From Oceanisphaera profunda (GTDB lineage Bacteria > Pseudomonadota > Gammaproteobacteria > Enterobacterales > Aeromonadaceae): a stretch of 64,000 nucleotides of DNA. Shown one piece after another: positions 56,911 through 64,000 of the stretch. Positions within the stretch are counted from its first letter, which is position 1; each line of letters opens with the position of its first letter. The stretch is taken from contig NZ_CP021377.1 in assembly GCF_002157895.1 (NCBI RefSeq), positions 2,604,001 to 2,668,000 on the forward strand. The letters run 5' to 3'. The translations under genes and the position numbers were made by a program. The notes beneath the pieces were generated by a model that had not been told where the DNA came from, did not search any database, and was given only the letters and a program-made list of their open reading frames with translations.

Positions 56911-58164
56911 ATGTTAAAGCGTGACATGAATATCGCCGATTACGATCCGCAGTTGTGGCAAGCCATGTGCGATGAAACTCAGCGTCAAGAAGAGCACATT
57001 GAGTTAATCGCATCAGAAAACTACACCAGCCCGCGAGTAATGGAAGCGCAGGGTTCACAGCTTACCAATAAATACGCCGAAGGCTACCCAGGTAAGCGCT
57101 TCTACGGCGGCTGTGAATATGTAGATATTGCCGAGCAGTTGGCCATTGATCGCGCTAAAGAATTGTTTGGTGCTACCTATGCTAACGTACAGCCACACTC
57201 TGGCTCACAAGCAAACTCAGCGGTATTTATGGCGTTGGTTAAGCCAGGCGACACCGTTATGGGCATGAACTTGGCGCACGGTGGTCACTTGACTCACGGC
57301 TCTCCTGCCAACTTCTCAGGAAAAATGTATAACATTATTCCTTACGGCATCAACGAAGCCGGCGTTATCGACTACGAAGAAATGGAACGCCTAGCAGTTG
57401 AGCACAAGCCGAAGATGATCATCGGTGGCTTCTCTGCGTTCTCTGGCATCGTTGATTGGGCGCGTATGCGTGAAATCGCCGATAAGATTGGCGCTTGGTT
57501 TATGGTCGACATGGCCCACGTTGCCGGCTTAATCGCGACTGGTCACTACCCAAGCCCCATTGCCCACGCCCACGTGGTGACGACTACCACCCATAAAACG
57601 CTGGCTGGCCCGCGCGGTGGTTTGATTTTATCTGCCGAAAACGACGAAGATCTGGAAAAGAAGCTGAACTCAGCGGTATTCCCAGGTGGCCAAGGCGGCC
57701 CCTTGATGCACGTGATCGCCGGTAAAGCCGTGGCCTTTAAAGAAGCCATGGAGCCTGAATTCAAAGTATACCAAGGCCAAGTATTGAAAAATGCCCAAGC
57801 CATGGCTGATGAGTTCATCAAGCGCGGTTATAAAGTGGTATCAGGCGGCACGCACAACCACTTGTTCTTGTTAGATTTGATCGACAAAGACATTACCGGT
57901 AAAGAGGCAGATGCCGCTCTGGGCAAGGCCTTTATCACAGTTAACAAAAACTCAGTACCTAACGACCCCCGCTCACCGTTTGTGACCTCAGGTATTCGTA
58001 TTGGTACGCCAGCTGTAACGCGTCGTGGTTTTAACGAAGCCGACGTACGCCAGTTAGCCGGCTGGATTTGTGATGTGTTAGACAACATCAACGATGATAC
58101 CGTTATCGCATCAGTGAAAGAGCAGGTTCAAGAAATCTGTCGCCGTCACCCTGTTTATGCTTAA
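56911..58164 (+). CDS. glyA: Serine hydroxymethyltransferase
   Basis: PLP enzyme interconverting serine and glycine with tetrahydrofolate, 417 residues as in E. coli. Motifs: [38 protein letters not shown], and [14 protein letters not shown] with PLP Lys229. Start has an AGGAGAG site. Followed by a strong terminator and then nrdR-ribD, a common neighbourhood. Confidence 0.98.
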   Translation: MLKRDMNIADYDPQLWQAMCDETQRQEEHIELIASENYTSPRVMEAQGSQLTNKYAEGYPGKRFYGGCEYVDIAEQLAIDRAKELFGATYANVQPHSGSQANSAVFMALVKPGDTVMGMNLAHGGHLTHGSPANFSGKMYNIIPYGINEAGVIDYEEMERLAVEHKPKMIIGGFSAFSGIVDWARMREIADKIGAWFMVDMAHVAGLIATGHYPSPIAHAHVVTTTTHKTLAGPRGGLILSAENDEDLEKKLNSAVFPGGQGGPLMHVIAGKAVAFKEAMEPEFKVYQGQVLKNAQAMADEFIKRGYKVVSGGTHNHLFLLDLIDKDITGKEADAALGKAFITVNKNSVPNDPRSPFVTSGIRIGTPAVTRRGFNEADVRQLAGWICDVLDNINDDTVIASVKEQVQEICRRHPVYA

Positions 58165-58197
58165 TCGCTAAGCGAGAGACATAAGCTAGATGCTGAC

Positions 58198-58226
58198 AAA
58201 AAACGGGACCCTAGGGTCCCGTTTTT
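58198..58226 (+). terminator. Terminator of glyA
   Basis: Perfect AAACGGGACC / GGTCCCGTTT stem around CTAG, followed by a T-run, about 35 bases past the glyA stop. Confidence 0.88.
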
Positions 58227-58242
58227 ATTTGGTGCCGAAGAA

Positions 58243-58312
58243 AGCGCCCAGCGCCAAGGATAACAAAGAGCAGTGCCTTATTTTAGCTAGGTGCTTAGCG
58301 CTTGGCGCTGCT
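58243..58312. repeat. Dispersed palindromic repeat, family A
   Basis: AGCGCCCAGCGCCAAGG on the left and TTAGCGCTTGGCGCTG on the right form an imperfect inverted repeat of about 70 bases in the glyA-nrdR gap, matching the elements near 2.8, 7.4, 47.5 and 55.6 kb. Confidence 0.7.
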
Positions 58313-58376
58313 TTACTGGCAATCTTAAGTCTGCTTATTTACACTGACCTCAATGAATTTAGCCTAGGGAGGCGCT

Positions 58377-58826
58377 ATGCATTGTCCCTTCTGTCATACC
58401 ACAGACACTAAGGTGATTGACTCGCGTCTGGTGGGTGAAGGTCTACAGGTGCGCCGTCGGCGAGAGTGCCATGCCTGTAAAGAGCGCTTTACCACTTTTG
58501 AAACCGCTGAGTTGGTGATGCCGCGCATTATTAAAAATAACGGTATTCGCGAGCCTTTTAATGAAGCAAAACTAGAAGCAGGTATGCAGCGGGCGTTAGA
58601 AAAACGTCCGGTGAGCATAGAGGCCATCGAGCAGTCGGTGCTGCGTATTATGTCGCAACTGCGCGCCACCGGTGAGCGAGAAGTAAAATCGGAGTTGATC
58701 GGCAATCTAGTCATGGAAGAATTAAAGCTGCTGGATAAAGTGGCCTATATTCGGTTTGCCTCTGTGTATCGCTGCTTTGAAGATTTACGCGAGTTTGGTG
58801 AAGAAATCGCCCGCCTGGAGCAATAA
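58377..58826 (+). CDS. nrdR: Ribonucleotide reductase repressor NrdR
   Basis: 149 residues (E. coli 149). Zinc ribbon with Cys3, Cys6, Cys31, Cys34 (CPFC, CHAC) and an ATP-cone (about 49-139, [24 protein letters not shown]). Represses nrd operons according to dATP/ATP levels. GGGAGG site before ATG. The stop is followed directly by the GTG of ribD. Confidence 0.98.
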   Translation: MHCPFCHTTDTKVIDSRLVGEGLQVRRRRECHACKERFTTFETAELVMPRIIKNNGIREPFNEAKLEAGMQRALEKRPVSIEAIEQSVLRIMSQLRATGEREVKSELIGNLVMEELKLLDKVAYIRFASVYRCFEDLREFGEEIARLEQ

Positions 58827-60128
58827 GTGTTTAACTCTCAATTCAACTCTCAGTCCGGCTCTCAGCTCGGCTCTTTATTTAATTCTCAAGATGCCCACTG
58901 GATGGCCCGCGCCTTAGAATTAGCGCGCCGCGGCCGTTTTACCGCCAGCCCCAATCCTGCGGTGGGCTGTGTGATTGTAAAAAAAGATCAACTGGTCGGC
59001 CAAGACCTACTGATTGGCGAAGGCTTTCATCGTCAAGCCGGCGGCCCTCATGCCGAAGTGTTTGCTCTGCGCCAAGCCGGTAGCGCAGCTAAAGGCGCCA
59101 CTGCCTATGTGACGCTGGAACCTTGTGCACATACGGGCCGCACACCGCCGTGCGCGCAAGCACTGATTGATGCGGGCGTGGCTCGAGTAGTGGTGGCAAG
59201 CCTTGATGCTAATCCGCAAGTATCAGGTAAAGGCATTGCCATGTTGCAGGCCGCAGGCATTGATGCAGAATCGGGCTTAATGGCGGTGGAGGCCGAGGCC
59301 ATTAATGCGGGCTTTATGCAGCGTATGCGCAGCGGTGTGCCCTTGGTGACCGTCAAGTTAGCGGCCAGCCTTGATGGCCGTACCGCCTTGGCTAATGGCC
59401 AAAGTAAGTGGATTACAGGGGCGGCGGCGCGGCGCGATGTACAGCGCCACCGAGCCTTGAGTTGCGCCATTTTATCCGGTGCCGATACGGTATTGGTGGA
59501 TAATGCCAGCCTCAATGTGCGCTGGTCTGAGTTGCCAGAGTCGGTGCAGGCACAATACGGTGAGTATATGTTGCCTGGCTCTCTGTCTAATTCTCTGCCT
59601 AATTCTCTACCTGACTCTCTGTCTGATTCTCTAGCAAATAAATCATCAACCGAGCCGCCAGCAAGTGAGCCACAGTCACAGTTGCGCCAACCGCTGCGGG
59701 TGATTATCGATACCCGTAACCGGTTAACACCTGATCTTAAGTTATTCAGCTTGCCCGGCCCTATTTTATTATTGCGAGATCATGCAACGAGCGAATTTAA
59801 CGAACAAGTAGAAGAATGCGTGTTGCCGTTAACCGAGGCGGGCAAATTGGACTTGCAAGCCTTAATGGTTGAGTTGGGCAAACGGCAAATTAATCAGTTA
59901 TGGGTAGAAGCGGGCGCGCAATTATGTGGTGCCTTATTGCAGGCGCAGTTAGTGGATGAGCTGGTGTTATATCAAGCCCCTAAGCTAATGGGCAACGGCG
60001 CTCGCGGCTTGTTTAACTTCGCCAGTTTTACCGCTATGGAGCAGGTGATTAACTTGCAATGGCAAGACGTGCGCCAAGTAGGCGAAGATATTAAGCTTAC
60101 CGCGCGCATTGTTCGTGCTAATTGTTAA
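58827..60128 (+). CDS. ribD: Bifunctional riboflavin deaminase/reductase RibD, repeat-expanded
   Basis: Second and third steps of riboflavin synthesis. Deaminase zinc site: GGPHAEVFAL (His, Glu) and TLEPCAHTGRTPPCAQAL (two Cys). The reductase domain starts at about 165 (VTVKLAASLDGRTAL, KWITGAAARRDVQRHRA). 433 residues against 367 in E. coli. The excess is an N-terminal Asn/Ser/Gln leader (about 25 residues, from GTG 58827 right after the nrdR stop) and a Ser-Leu-Pro-Asn repeat insert at about 250-285. The catalytic parts look intact. Confidence 0.93.
   Translation: MFNSQFNSQSGSQLGSLFNSQDAHWMARALELARRGRFTASPNPAVGCVIVKKDQLVGQDLLIGEGFHRQAGGPHAEVFALRQAGSAAKGATAYVTLEPCAHTGRTPPCAQALIDAGVARVVVASLDANPQVSGKGIAMLQAAGIDAESGLMAVEAEAINAGFMQRMRSGVPLVTVKLAASLDGRTALANGQSKWITGAAARRDVQRHRALSCAILSGADTVLVDNASLNVRWSELPESVQAQYGEYMLPGSLSNSLPNSLPDSLSDSLANKSSTEPPASEPQSQLRQPLRVIIDTRNRLTPDLKLFSLPGPILLLRDHATSEFNEQVEECVLPLTEAGKLDLQALMVELGKRQINQLWVEAGAQLCGALLQAQLVDELVLYQAPKLMGNGARGLFNFASFTAMEQVINLQWQDVRQVGEDIKLTARIVRANC
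59580..59635 (+). repeat. 12-base tandem repeat inside ribD
   Basis: Four full and one partial units of TCTCTGTCTAAT-like sequence (TCTCTGCCTAAT, TCTCTACCTGAC, TCTCTGTCTGAT) encode SLSN, SLPN, SLPD, SLSD, SLA. In frame, so length changes would not break the protein. Confidence 0.85.
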
Positions 60129-60346
60129 CTACTAATTATTAACCATTCGTTGTTCACAGTGAGTCGTTAATGGCGCCAATAGTGACGGGATTTATGGCTC
60201 TAAAATCCGCAGTTTTTAGCCACTATGCGCTTTGCTTAACAGTAACCCACGGGCGTTAGCATTATGATGCGCCCAAACAGTCTACAACATGAGTGGCCTG
60301 CAGATATTTGAGTGGCCGCTCAGTGATTTATATAAGGGAGCATCCC

Positions 60347-61456
60347 ATGGCGTTAAGCAGTACCCAAGAAATCATCGACGATATTCGACAGGGCAAAATG
60401 GTCATCTTAATGGATGACGAAGACCGCGAAAACGAAGGCGACTTGATCATGGCCTCGCACCATGTGCGCCCCGACGACATTAACTTTATGGCCAAATATG
60501 GCCGTGGACTAATTTGTTTGACTCTAACTGAAGCCCGTTGTCGCCAGTTAAATATTCCGCAAATGGTGAGTCGCAATACCGAGCAGTTTTCTACCGCCTT
60601 TACGGTATCCATTGAGGCAGCAGTTGGCGTAACCACCGGTATTTCTGCCGCCGACCGCGCGCGCACCGTGCAAGCGGCGGTGGCTCCCGATGCCAAACCC
60701 TCTGACTTAGTGCAGCCTGGGCATATTTTCCCGCTCAAAGCGCAAAACGGTGGCGTATTAACCCGTGCTGGCCATACGGAAGCGGGCTGTGATTTAGCGC
60801 GCTTGGCGGGTTTAGAGGCATCGTCGGTGATCGTCGAGATCCTCAATGAAGATGGCACCATGGCTCGTCGCCCTGATTTAGAGATCTTTGCAAAAGAGCA
60901 CGACATTAAGCTTGGCACCATTGCCGATTTAATCGAATACCGTAATCAAAATGAAACCACCATAGAGCAGGTGGCGCGCTGCAAACTGCCCACCGAATTT
61001 GGCGAGTTTGAATTGGTCACCTTCAGAGACACCATCGATAACCAAGTGCACTTTGCGCTGAAAAAAGGCGACATTAAGCCAGAACTGCCCACCTTAGTAC
61101 GAGTGCACATTCACGATGTGTTTACCGATATTCTAATGACCGACCGTCACTCGGCACGCACTTGGCCATTAGGTAAGTCTATGCAGCGCATTGCTGATGA
61201 AGGCGGCGTGTTGGTGATTTTAGGCCAAGACCAAGCGCAAGATCAGCTGTTGTCTTTGGTGCGCCAATTTGAGGCGGTCGACAAGGGCGAGCAGGCAGAA
61301 GCGCCCAAGTGGCGAGGTACTTCACGCCGCGTGGGTGTGGGCTCGCAGATCTTACAGGCCATGGGTGTGGGCAAGATGAAATTATTAAGCTCACCTAAGC
61401 GCTACCATGCCTTATCGGGCTTTGGTCTTGAGGTGGTGGAATACATCACCGACTAA
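60347..61456 (+). CDS. ribB: DHBP synthase with degenerate GTP cyclohydrolase II-like domain (RibBX type)
   Basis: 369 residues from ATG 60347 (AAGGGAG site). N-terminal 3,4-dihydroxy-2-butanone 4-phosphate synthase: [31 protein letters not shown] and a conserved downstream GTMARRPDL stretch. The C-terminal half (from about 206) has the RibA fold outline but lacks the zinc Cys triad and the GTP-site residues ([15 protein letters not shown] where RibA has its Cys-containing loop). This matches the RibBX variant known in Proteobacteria, with presumably only RibB activity. A genuine RibA should be elsewhere. Confidence 0.9.
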   Translation: MALSSTQEIIDDIRQGKMVILMDDEDRENEGDLIMASHHVRPDDINFMAKYGRGLICLTLTEARCRQLNIPQMVSRNTEQFSTAFTVSIEAAVGVTTGISAADRARTVQAAVAPDAKPSDLVQPGHIFPLKAQNGGVLTRAGHTEAGCDLARLAGLEASSVIVEILNEDGTMARRPDLEIFAKEHDIKLGTIADLIEYRNQNETTIEQVARCKLPTEFGEFELVTFRDTIDNQVHFALKKGDIKPELPTLVRVHIHDVFTDILMTDRHSARTWPLGKSMQRIADEGGVLVILGQDQAQDQLLSLVRQFEAVDKGEQAEAPKWRGTSRRVGVGSQILQAMGVGKMKLLSSPKRYHALSGFGLEVVEYITD

Positions 61457-61470
61457 AATATTGTGCCATT

Positions 61471-61498
61471 AAAGCCCACAATTATAGTGGGCTTTTTT
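61471..61498 (+). terminator. Terminator of ribB
   Basis: AAAGCCCAC / GTGGGCTTT stem with a seven-base loop and T-run, just after the ribB stop. Confidence 0.88.
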
Positions 61499-61584
61499 TA
61501 CTGGATATAATTGAATTTTGCCCTGTTAACGGCAACAATAAGCACTTTTTAGCATGTAATCGCAACACTTAGGCAAGGACGCCA

Positions 61585-63588
61585 ATGGCAATTTGGGGAA
61601 AGGGACTTCGAGCAAAATCGATGTGGGCATTAGTGATAGTCTGCTTAGTCGCATTGATACCCGCCGTCGCCATTGGTTGGCAAATTATGACCGGTGTGCA
61701 AGCGCATTTTAGTCAAGCCTATGCTCGCAATTTTACTCAGCTTAATCGGCAAAGCATCTTAGTGCCTCTGTCTCGGGATTTGGCACTGGCACGGCGTTTT
61801 TCTGATTCGGTGTTAATGCGTGAATGGTTAAAGAATGAAAATGATCCCCTGTATAAAGAAAAGCTGTTTTTAGAAAGCCAAGGTTTTATGGATGACTTTA
61901 GTAGTCATTCATTTTTTGTGGTGAGTGCTCAGTCGGGTAATTATTATTATCGAGATCTAAATTCGACTAATAACGTAGCGCCAGAATATACGCTCTCCGC
62001 TAGTAATCCTGATGATGATTGGTTTTATAATGTAGTAGCCAGTGATCAAAAAATTAATATTAACGTTAATCGTGATACTCGGTTAAAAACCACCCGAGTT
62101 TGGCTTAATATCCTGATTAAAGAGCAGGGCAAGGTGCTGGGCTTAGCGGGGACCGGTATCGACTTAACCCATTTTATTGATGACTTTATTGCCACGGATG
62201 AGCGGGGAGTTACGCCCATGATCATCGATGAGCAAGGCGCGTTTCAGGCTCACCCCAATATAGATAATGTGGCCATTGGCTCTGCCACCGGTACTGATGC
62301 CAAGCTCCGTACAATTACCGCCCAGCTGGATGAGGCAGAGATACCACGCTTGCAGGCATTGATGGCTAGCGCCAAAAGTACCCCTGAACAAGTCAGCCTA
62401 GATTGGTTCACCATGAATGGTCGCCGCCAATTAGTGGCCATCGGTTTTATACCCGAGTTAAATTGGTATGTGATCACCGCCATCGATCCTAATACAGCTC
62501 AAGTAGTGGAAGTCAGCTGGTTAACGACCTCGTTATTGGCCTTTATTGCGCTACTCACTATCTTATTATTGGCATTAGCCTATGCCATCGAGCGTTTAAT
62601 ACTGGCTCCATTACGACGGCTGCAAAGCTCTGCTACTGCAATTGCTGAAGGGGATTATCATCTCTCATTGCCTGCCTCTTCTGGGGATGAAATTGGTGAC
62701 CTTAGTACGGCTTTTGGCGTGATGGCGAATAAAGTACAGGCGCATACTGAGGAGTTAGAGCATAAAGTACGTAGCCGTACCTTTGAGTTGGAAGCCGCCA
62801 ATAAACAGATGCAGCAAGCGCGCTTACAAATTAATGCGTCCATTGATTATGCCAGTTTGATACAAAAAGCCATTTTGCCGGATCAGCAGCTCACGCAAAT
62901 GCTGGGTGAGCAGCACTTTGTGTTGTGGCAGCCTAGAGATGTGGTAGGCGGGGACTTTTATCTGTTTCATCCCGCAGAGCAAGGGCGCTTTTTAGTGGGA
63001 GTGGTGGACTGTGCCGGGCATGGCGTAGCGGGGGCGTTAATGACCATGCTGGCACGTGCAGCTCTGGATCATGCCATTAATGAGTGCGGTATTACGTCGC
63101 CTGCGGCTATTTTACAGTCGGCAGATAAAATACTGCGCGGTATGCTGCAAGATTGTGAGCTGCCTCGAGGGTTGGCTACCAATATGGATGTGGGCTTGGC
63201 TTGTGTGTTACCGGATCAAGAGAAATTAGTATTTGCTGGCGCCAAAATGTCGCTCTATCACAGTGATGGTGAACACATAGATGAAATTAAAGGCAGTCGT
63301 CGTACCTTGCTCGACCGACGCGCCGCAGAGTTTATCGATACCTATTTACCCCTGCAGCCGCAGCGCACCTATTATTTAGCCACCGACGGCTACTTGGATC
63401 AGGCGGGGGGAGAAAAAGGATTTGGTTTAGGAAGTAGTCATTTTTGTGAGTTATTAAGAACTCATGCCGCGCTACCGTTACCCAAACAGGCACAGGGGCT
63501 TAAGCAGGCATTAGATGACTATAAAGGAAGCTATCCACAGCGAGACGATATCACTCTACTCGCGTTTAAAGTTGATTTGTCTGCATAG
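61585..63588 (+). CDS. siaA: SiaA-like membrane PP2C phosphatase (biofilm regulator)
   Basis: 667 residues. First membrane helix (about 12-33), an extracytoplasmic dCache-like sensor, second helix (about 312-333), HAMP (about 334-390), short coiled coil, then a SpoIIE/PP2C phosphatase: VVGGDFYLF (Asp457), VDCAGHGVAGALMTMLA, and DDITLLAFK near the end. Architecture and neighbour match SiaA of Pseudomonas aeruginosa, which dephosphorylates SiaC to steer c-di-GMP signalling; the same role is inferred. AAGGAC site upstream of ATG 61585. Confidence 0.88.
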   Translation: MAIWGKGLRAKSMWALVIVCLVALIPAVAIGWQIMTGVQAHFSQAYARNFTQLNRQSILVPLSRDLALARRFSDSVLMREWLKNENDPLYKEKLFLESQGFMDDFSSHSFFVVSAQSGNYYYRDLNSTNNVAPEYTLSASNPDDDWFYNVVASDQKININVNRDTRLKTTRVWLNILIKEQGKVLGLAGTGIDLTHFIDDFIATDERGVTPMIIDEQGAFQAHPNIDNVAIGSATGTDAKLRTITAQLDEAEIPRLQALMASAKSTPEQVSLDWFTMNGRRQLVAIGFIPELNWYVITAIDPNTAQVVEVSWLTTSLLAFIALLTILLLALAYAIERLILAPLRRLQSSATAIAEGDYHLSLPASSGDEIGDLSTAFGVMANKVQAHTEELEHKVRSRTFELEAANKQMQQARLQINASIDYASLIQKAILPDQQLTQMLGEQHFVLWQPRDVVGGDFYLFHPAEQGRFLVGVVDCAGHGVAGALMTMLARAALDHAINECGITSPAAILQSADKILRGMLQDCELPRGLATNMDVGLACVLPDQEKLVFAGAKMSLYHSDGEHIDEIKGSRRTLLDRRAAEFIDTYLPLQPQRTYYLATDGYLDQAGGEKGFGLGSSHFCELLRTHAALPLPKQAQGLKQALDDYKGSYPQRDDITLLAFKVDLSA

Positions 63589-63598
63589 GGATTTTGCA

Positions 63599-64000
63599 AT
63601 GTCATCAATAGATCTATTGTCTATTAGAGAGCAGTTTAATAAGAATCAGATCTTACTGTGTTTCAATGGACCTATTTCTCGAGGTTTGATCGAAGAAATA
63701 GGGAAAGCGTTAAAAAACTATCTACGTGAAGATAATGCGCTGCCCAGTGCCGCCATGGACGTGTTTGGAGTCTATATCGAACTCACACAAAACATTCGTC
63801 ACTATGCCACGCACAAGGGCTATAGCGAGCTGGAAGGCTCAGCAACGGTAGTGGTAGCCAGAACCGTGGACGGTCATTATCAAGTATTGGCCGGTAACCA
63901 AGTTGAGCTGGCTGACGGTCAAGCGGTCTGTCGTGATGTTGAGCGGTTGGCTGAGATGGATAAAGCCGAGCTAAAGCAAGCCTATAAAACACAATTGCGC
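63599..64000 (+). CDS. siaB: SiaB-like kinase (cut by window edge)
   Basis: First 134 codons run off the right edge. Starts 10 bases after siaA. SiaB family (DUF6272): MDVFGVYIELTQNIRHYATHKG is the N-box-like ATP-binding helix of a GHKL-type protein kinase that, in Pseudomonas, phosphorylates SiaC and opposes SiaA. siaC and siaD would be expected beyond the window. Confidence 0.85.
   Translation, partial: MSSIDLLSIREQFNKNQILLCFNGPISRGLIEEIGKALKNYLREDNALPSAAMDVFGVYIELTQNIRHYATHKGYSELEGSATVVVARTVDGHYQVLAGNQVELADGQAVCRDVERLAEMDKAELKQAYKTQLR

Noticed and set aside
60129-60346. FMN riboswitch or ribE remnant between ribD and ribB
   Set aside because: The conserved RFN sequence blocks are not visible and translation shows no riboflavin synthase residues.

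Overview
This 64 kb window is a chromosomal segment of a gammaproteobacterium. Gene neighbourhoods familiar from the enteric/Aeromonas/Vibrio side of the class are conserved: gltX with tRNA-Ala(GGC), tesA-ybbA-ybbP, yfbV/ackA-pta, aroQ-accB-accC, yhdT-panF-prmA, dusB-fis and glyA-nrdR-ribD. Protein character and gene mix (BCCT osmolyte carrier, SiaA/SiaB, YqaA, DUF2956, CopA/CopB/CopI) suggest an Aeromonadales-type marine or brackish organism such as an Oceanimonas/Oceanisphaera relative. The genus is an inference that was not tested. No replication origin, rRNA operon, CRISPR array or prophage is visible.

Layout. 0-3.6 kb: start of a divergent OapA/M23-type envelope gene, gltX, a strong stable-RNA promoter with four tandem tRNA-Ala(GGC) genes, and a divergent Tag-family glycosylase. 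3.6-15 kb: tesA/ybbA-ybbP, yfcH, tpx, pta-ackA, yfbV and a D-Ala-D-Ala dipeptidase-like enzyme. 15-23.7 kb: osmolyte genes (BCCT carrier, glycine-betaine-type binding lipoprotein), purT between two inverted-repeat elements, and two apparently identical IS5-family (IS427-type) insertions. The second insertion splits a histidine phosphatase gene. 23.6-31.2 kb: DNA repair genes, namely a nuclease-helicase overlapping a bacterial FAN1 (VRR-NUC) gene, and LexA-controlled umuDC, with a secreted amidohydrolase between them.

31.2-34.7 kb is the most accessory part: two AT-rich genes of unknown function, each followed by an attC-like site whose first box contains the gene's stop codon. They look like a small integron cassette array without a visible integrase. 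One cassette protein carries a short RHIM/amyloid-like motif. Next come repeat-rich non-coding DNA and an exported ankyrin protein. 35-41.5 kb: a copper-resistance island (copA-copB-copI-cytochrome c) bracketed by its own sensor kinase and response regulator.

41.7-58 kb: fis-dusB, a marR-emrA-emrB efflux operon inserted into an otherwise conserved accBC...fis neighbourhood, prmA, panF, yhdT, accC, accB, aroQ, acs, yqaA, DUF2956, torD, then glyA. 58-64 kb: nrdR-ribD and a RibB fused to a degenerate RibA-like domain, without ribE or ribH nearby, and then siaA and the start of siaB.

Functional themes are acetate/acetyl-CoA metabolism (ackA-pta, acs, accBC), osmoprotection, DNA damage repair and copper detoxification. 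At least four dispersed palindromic repeat families occupy the intergenic spaces, and one of them runs into the 3' ends of three genes. All assignments were made by reading translated motifs; no database search was run.
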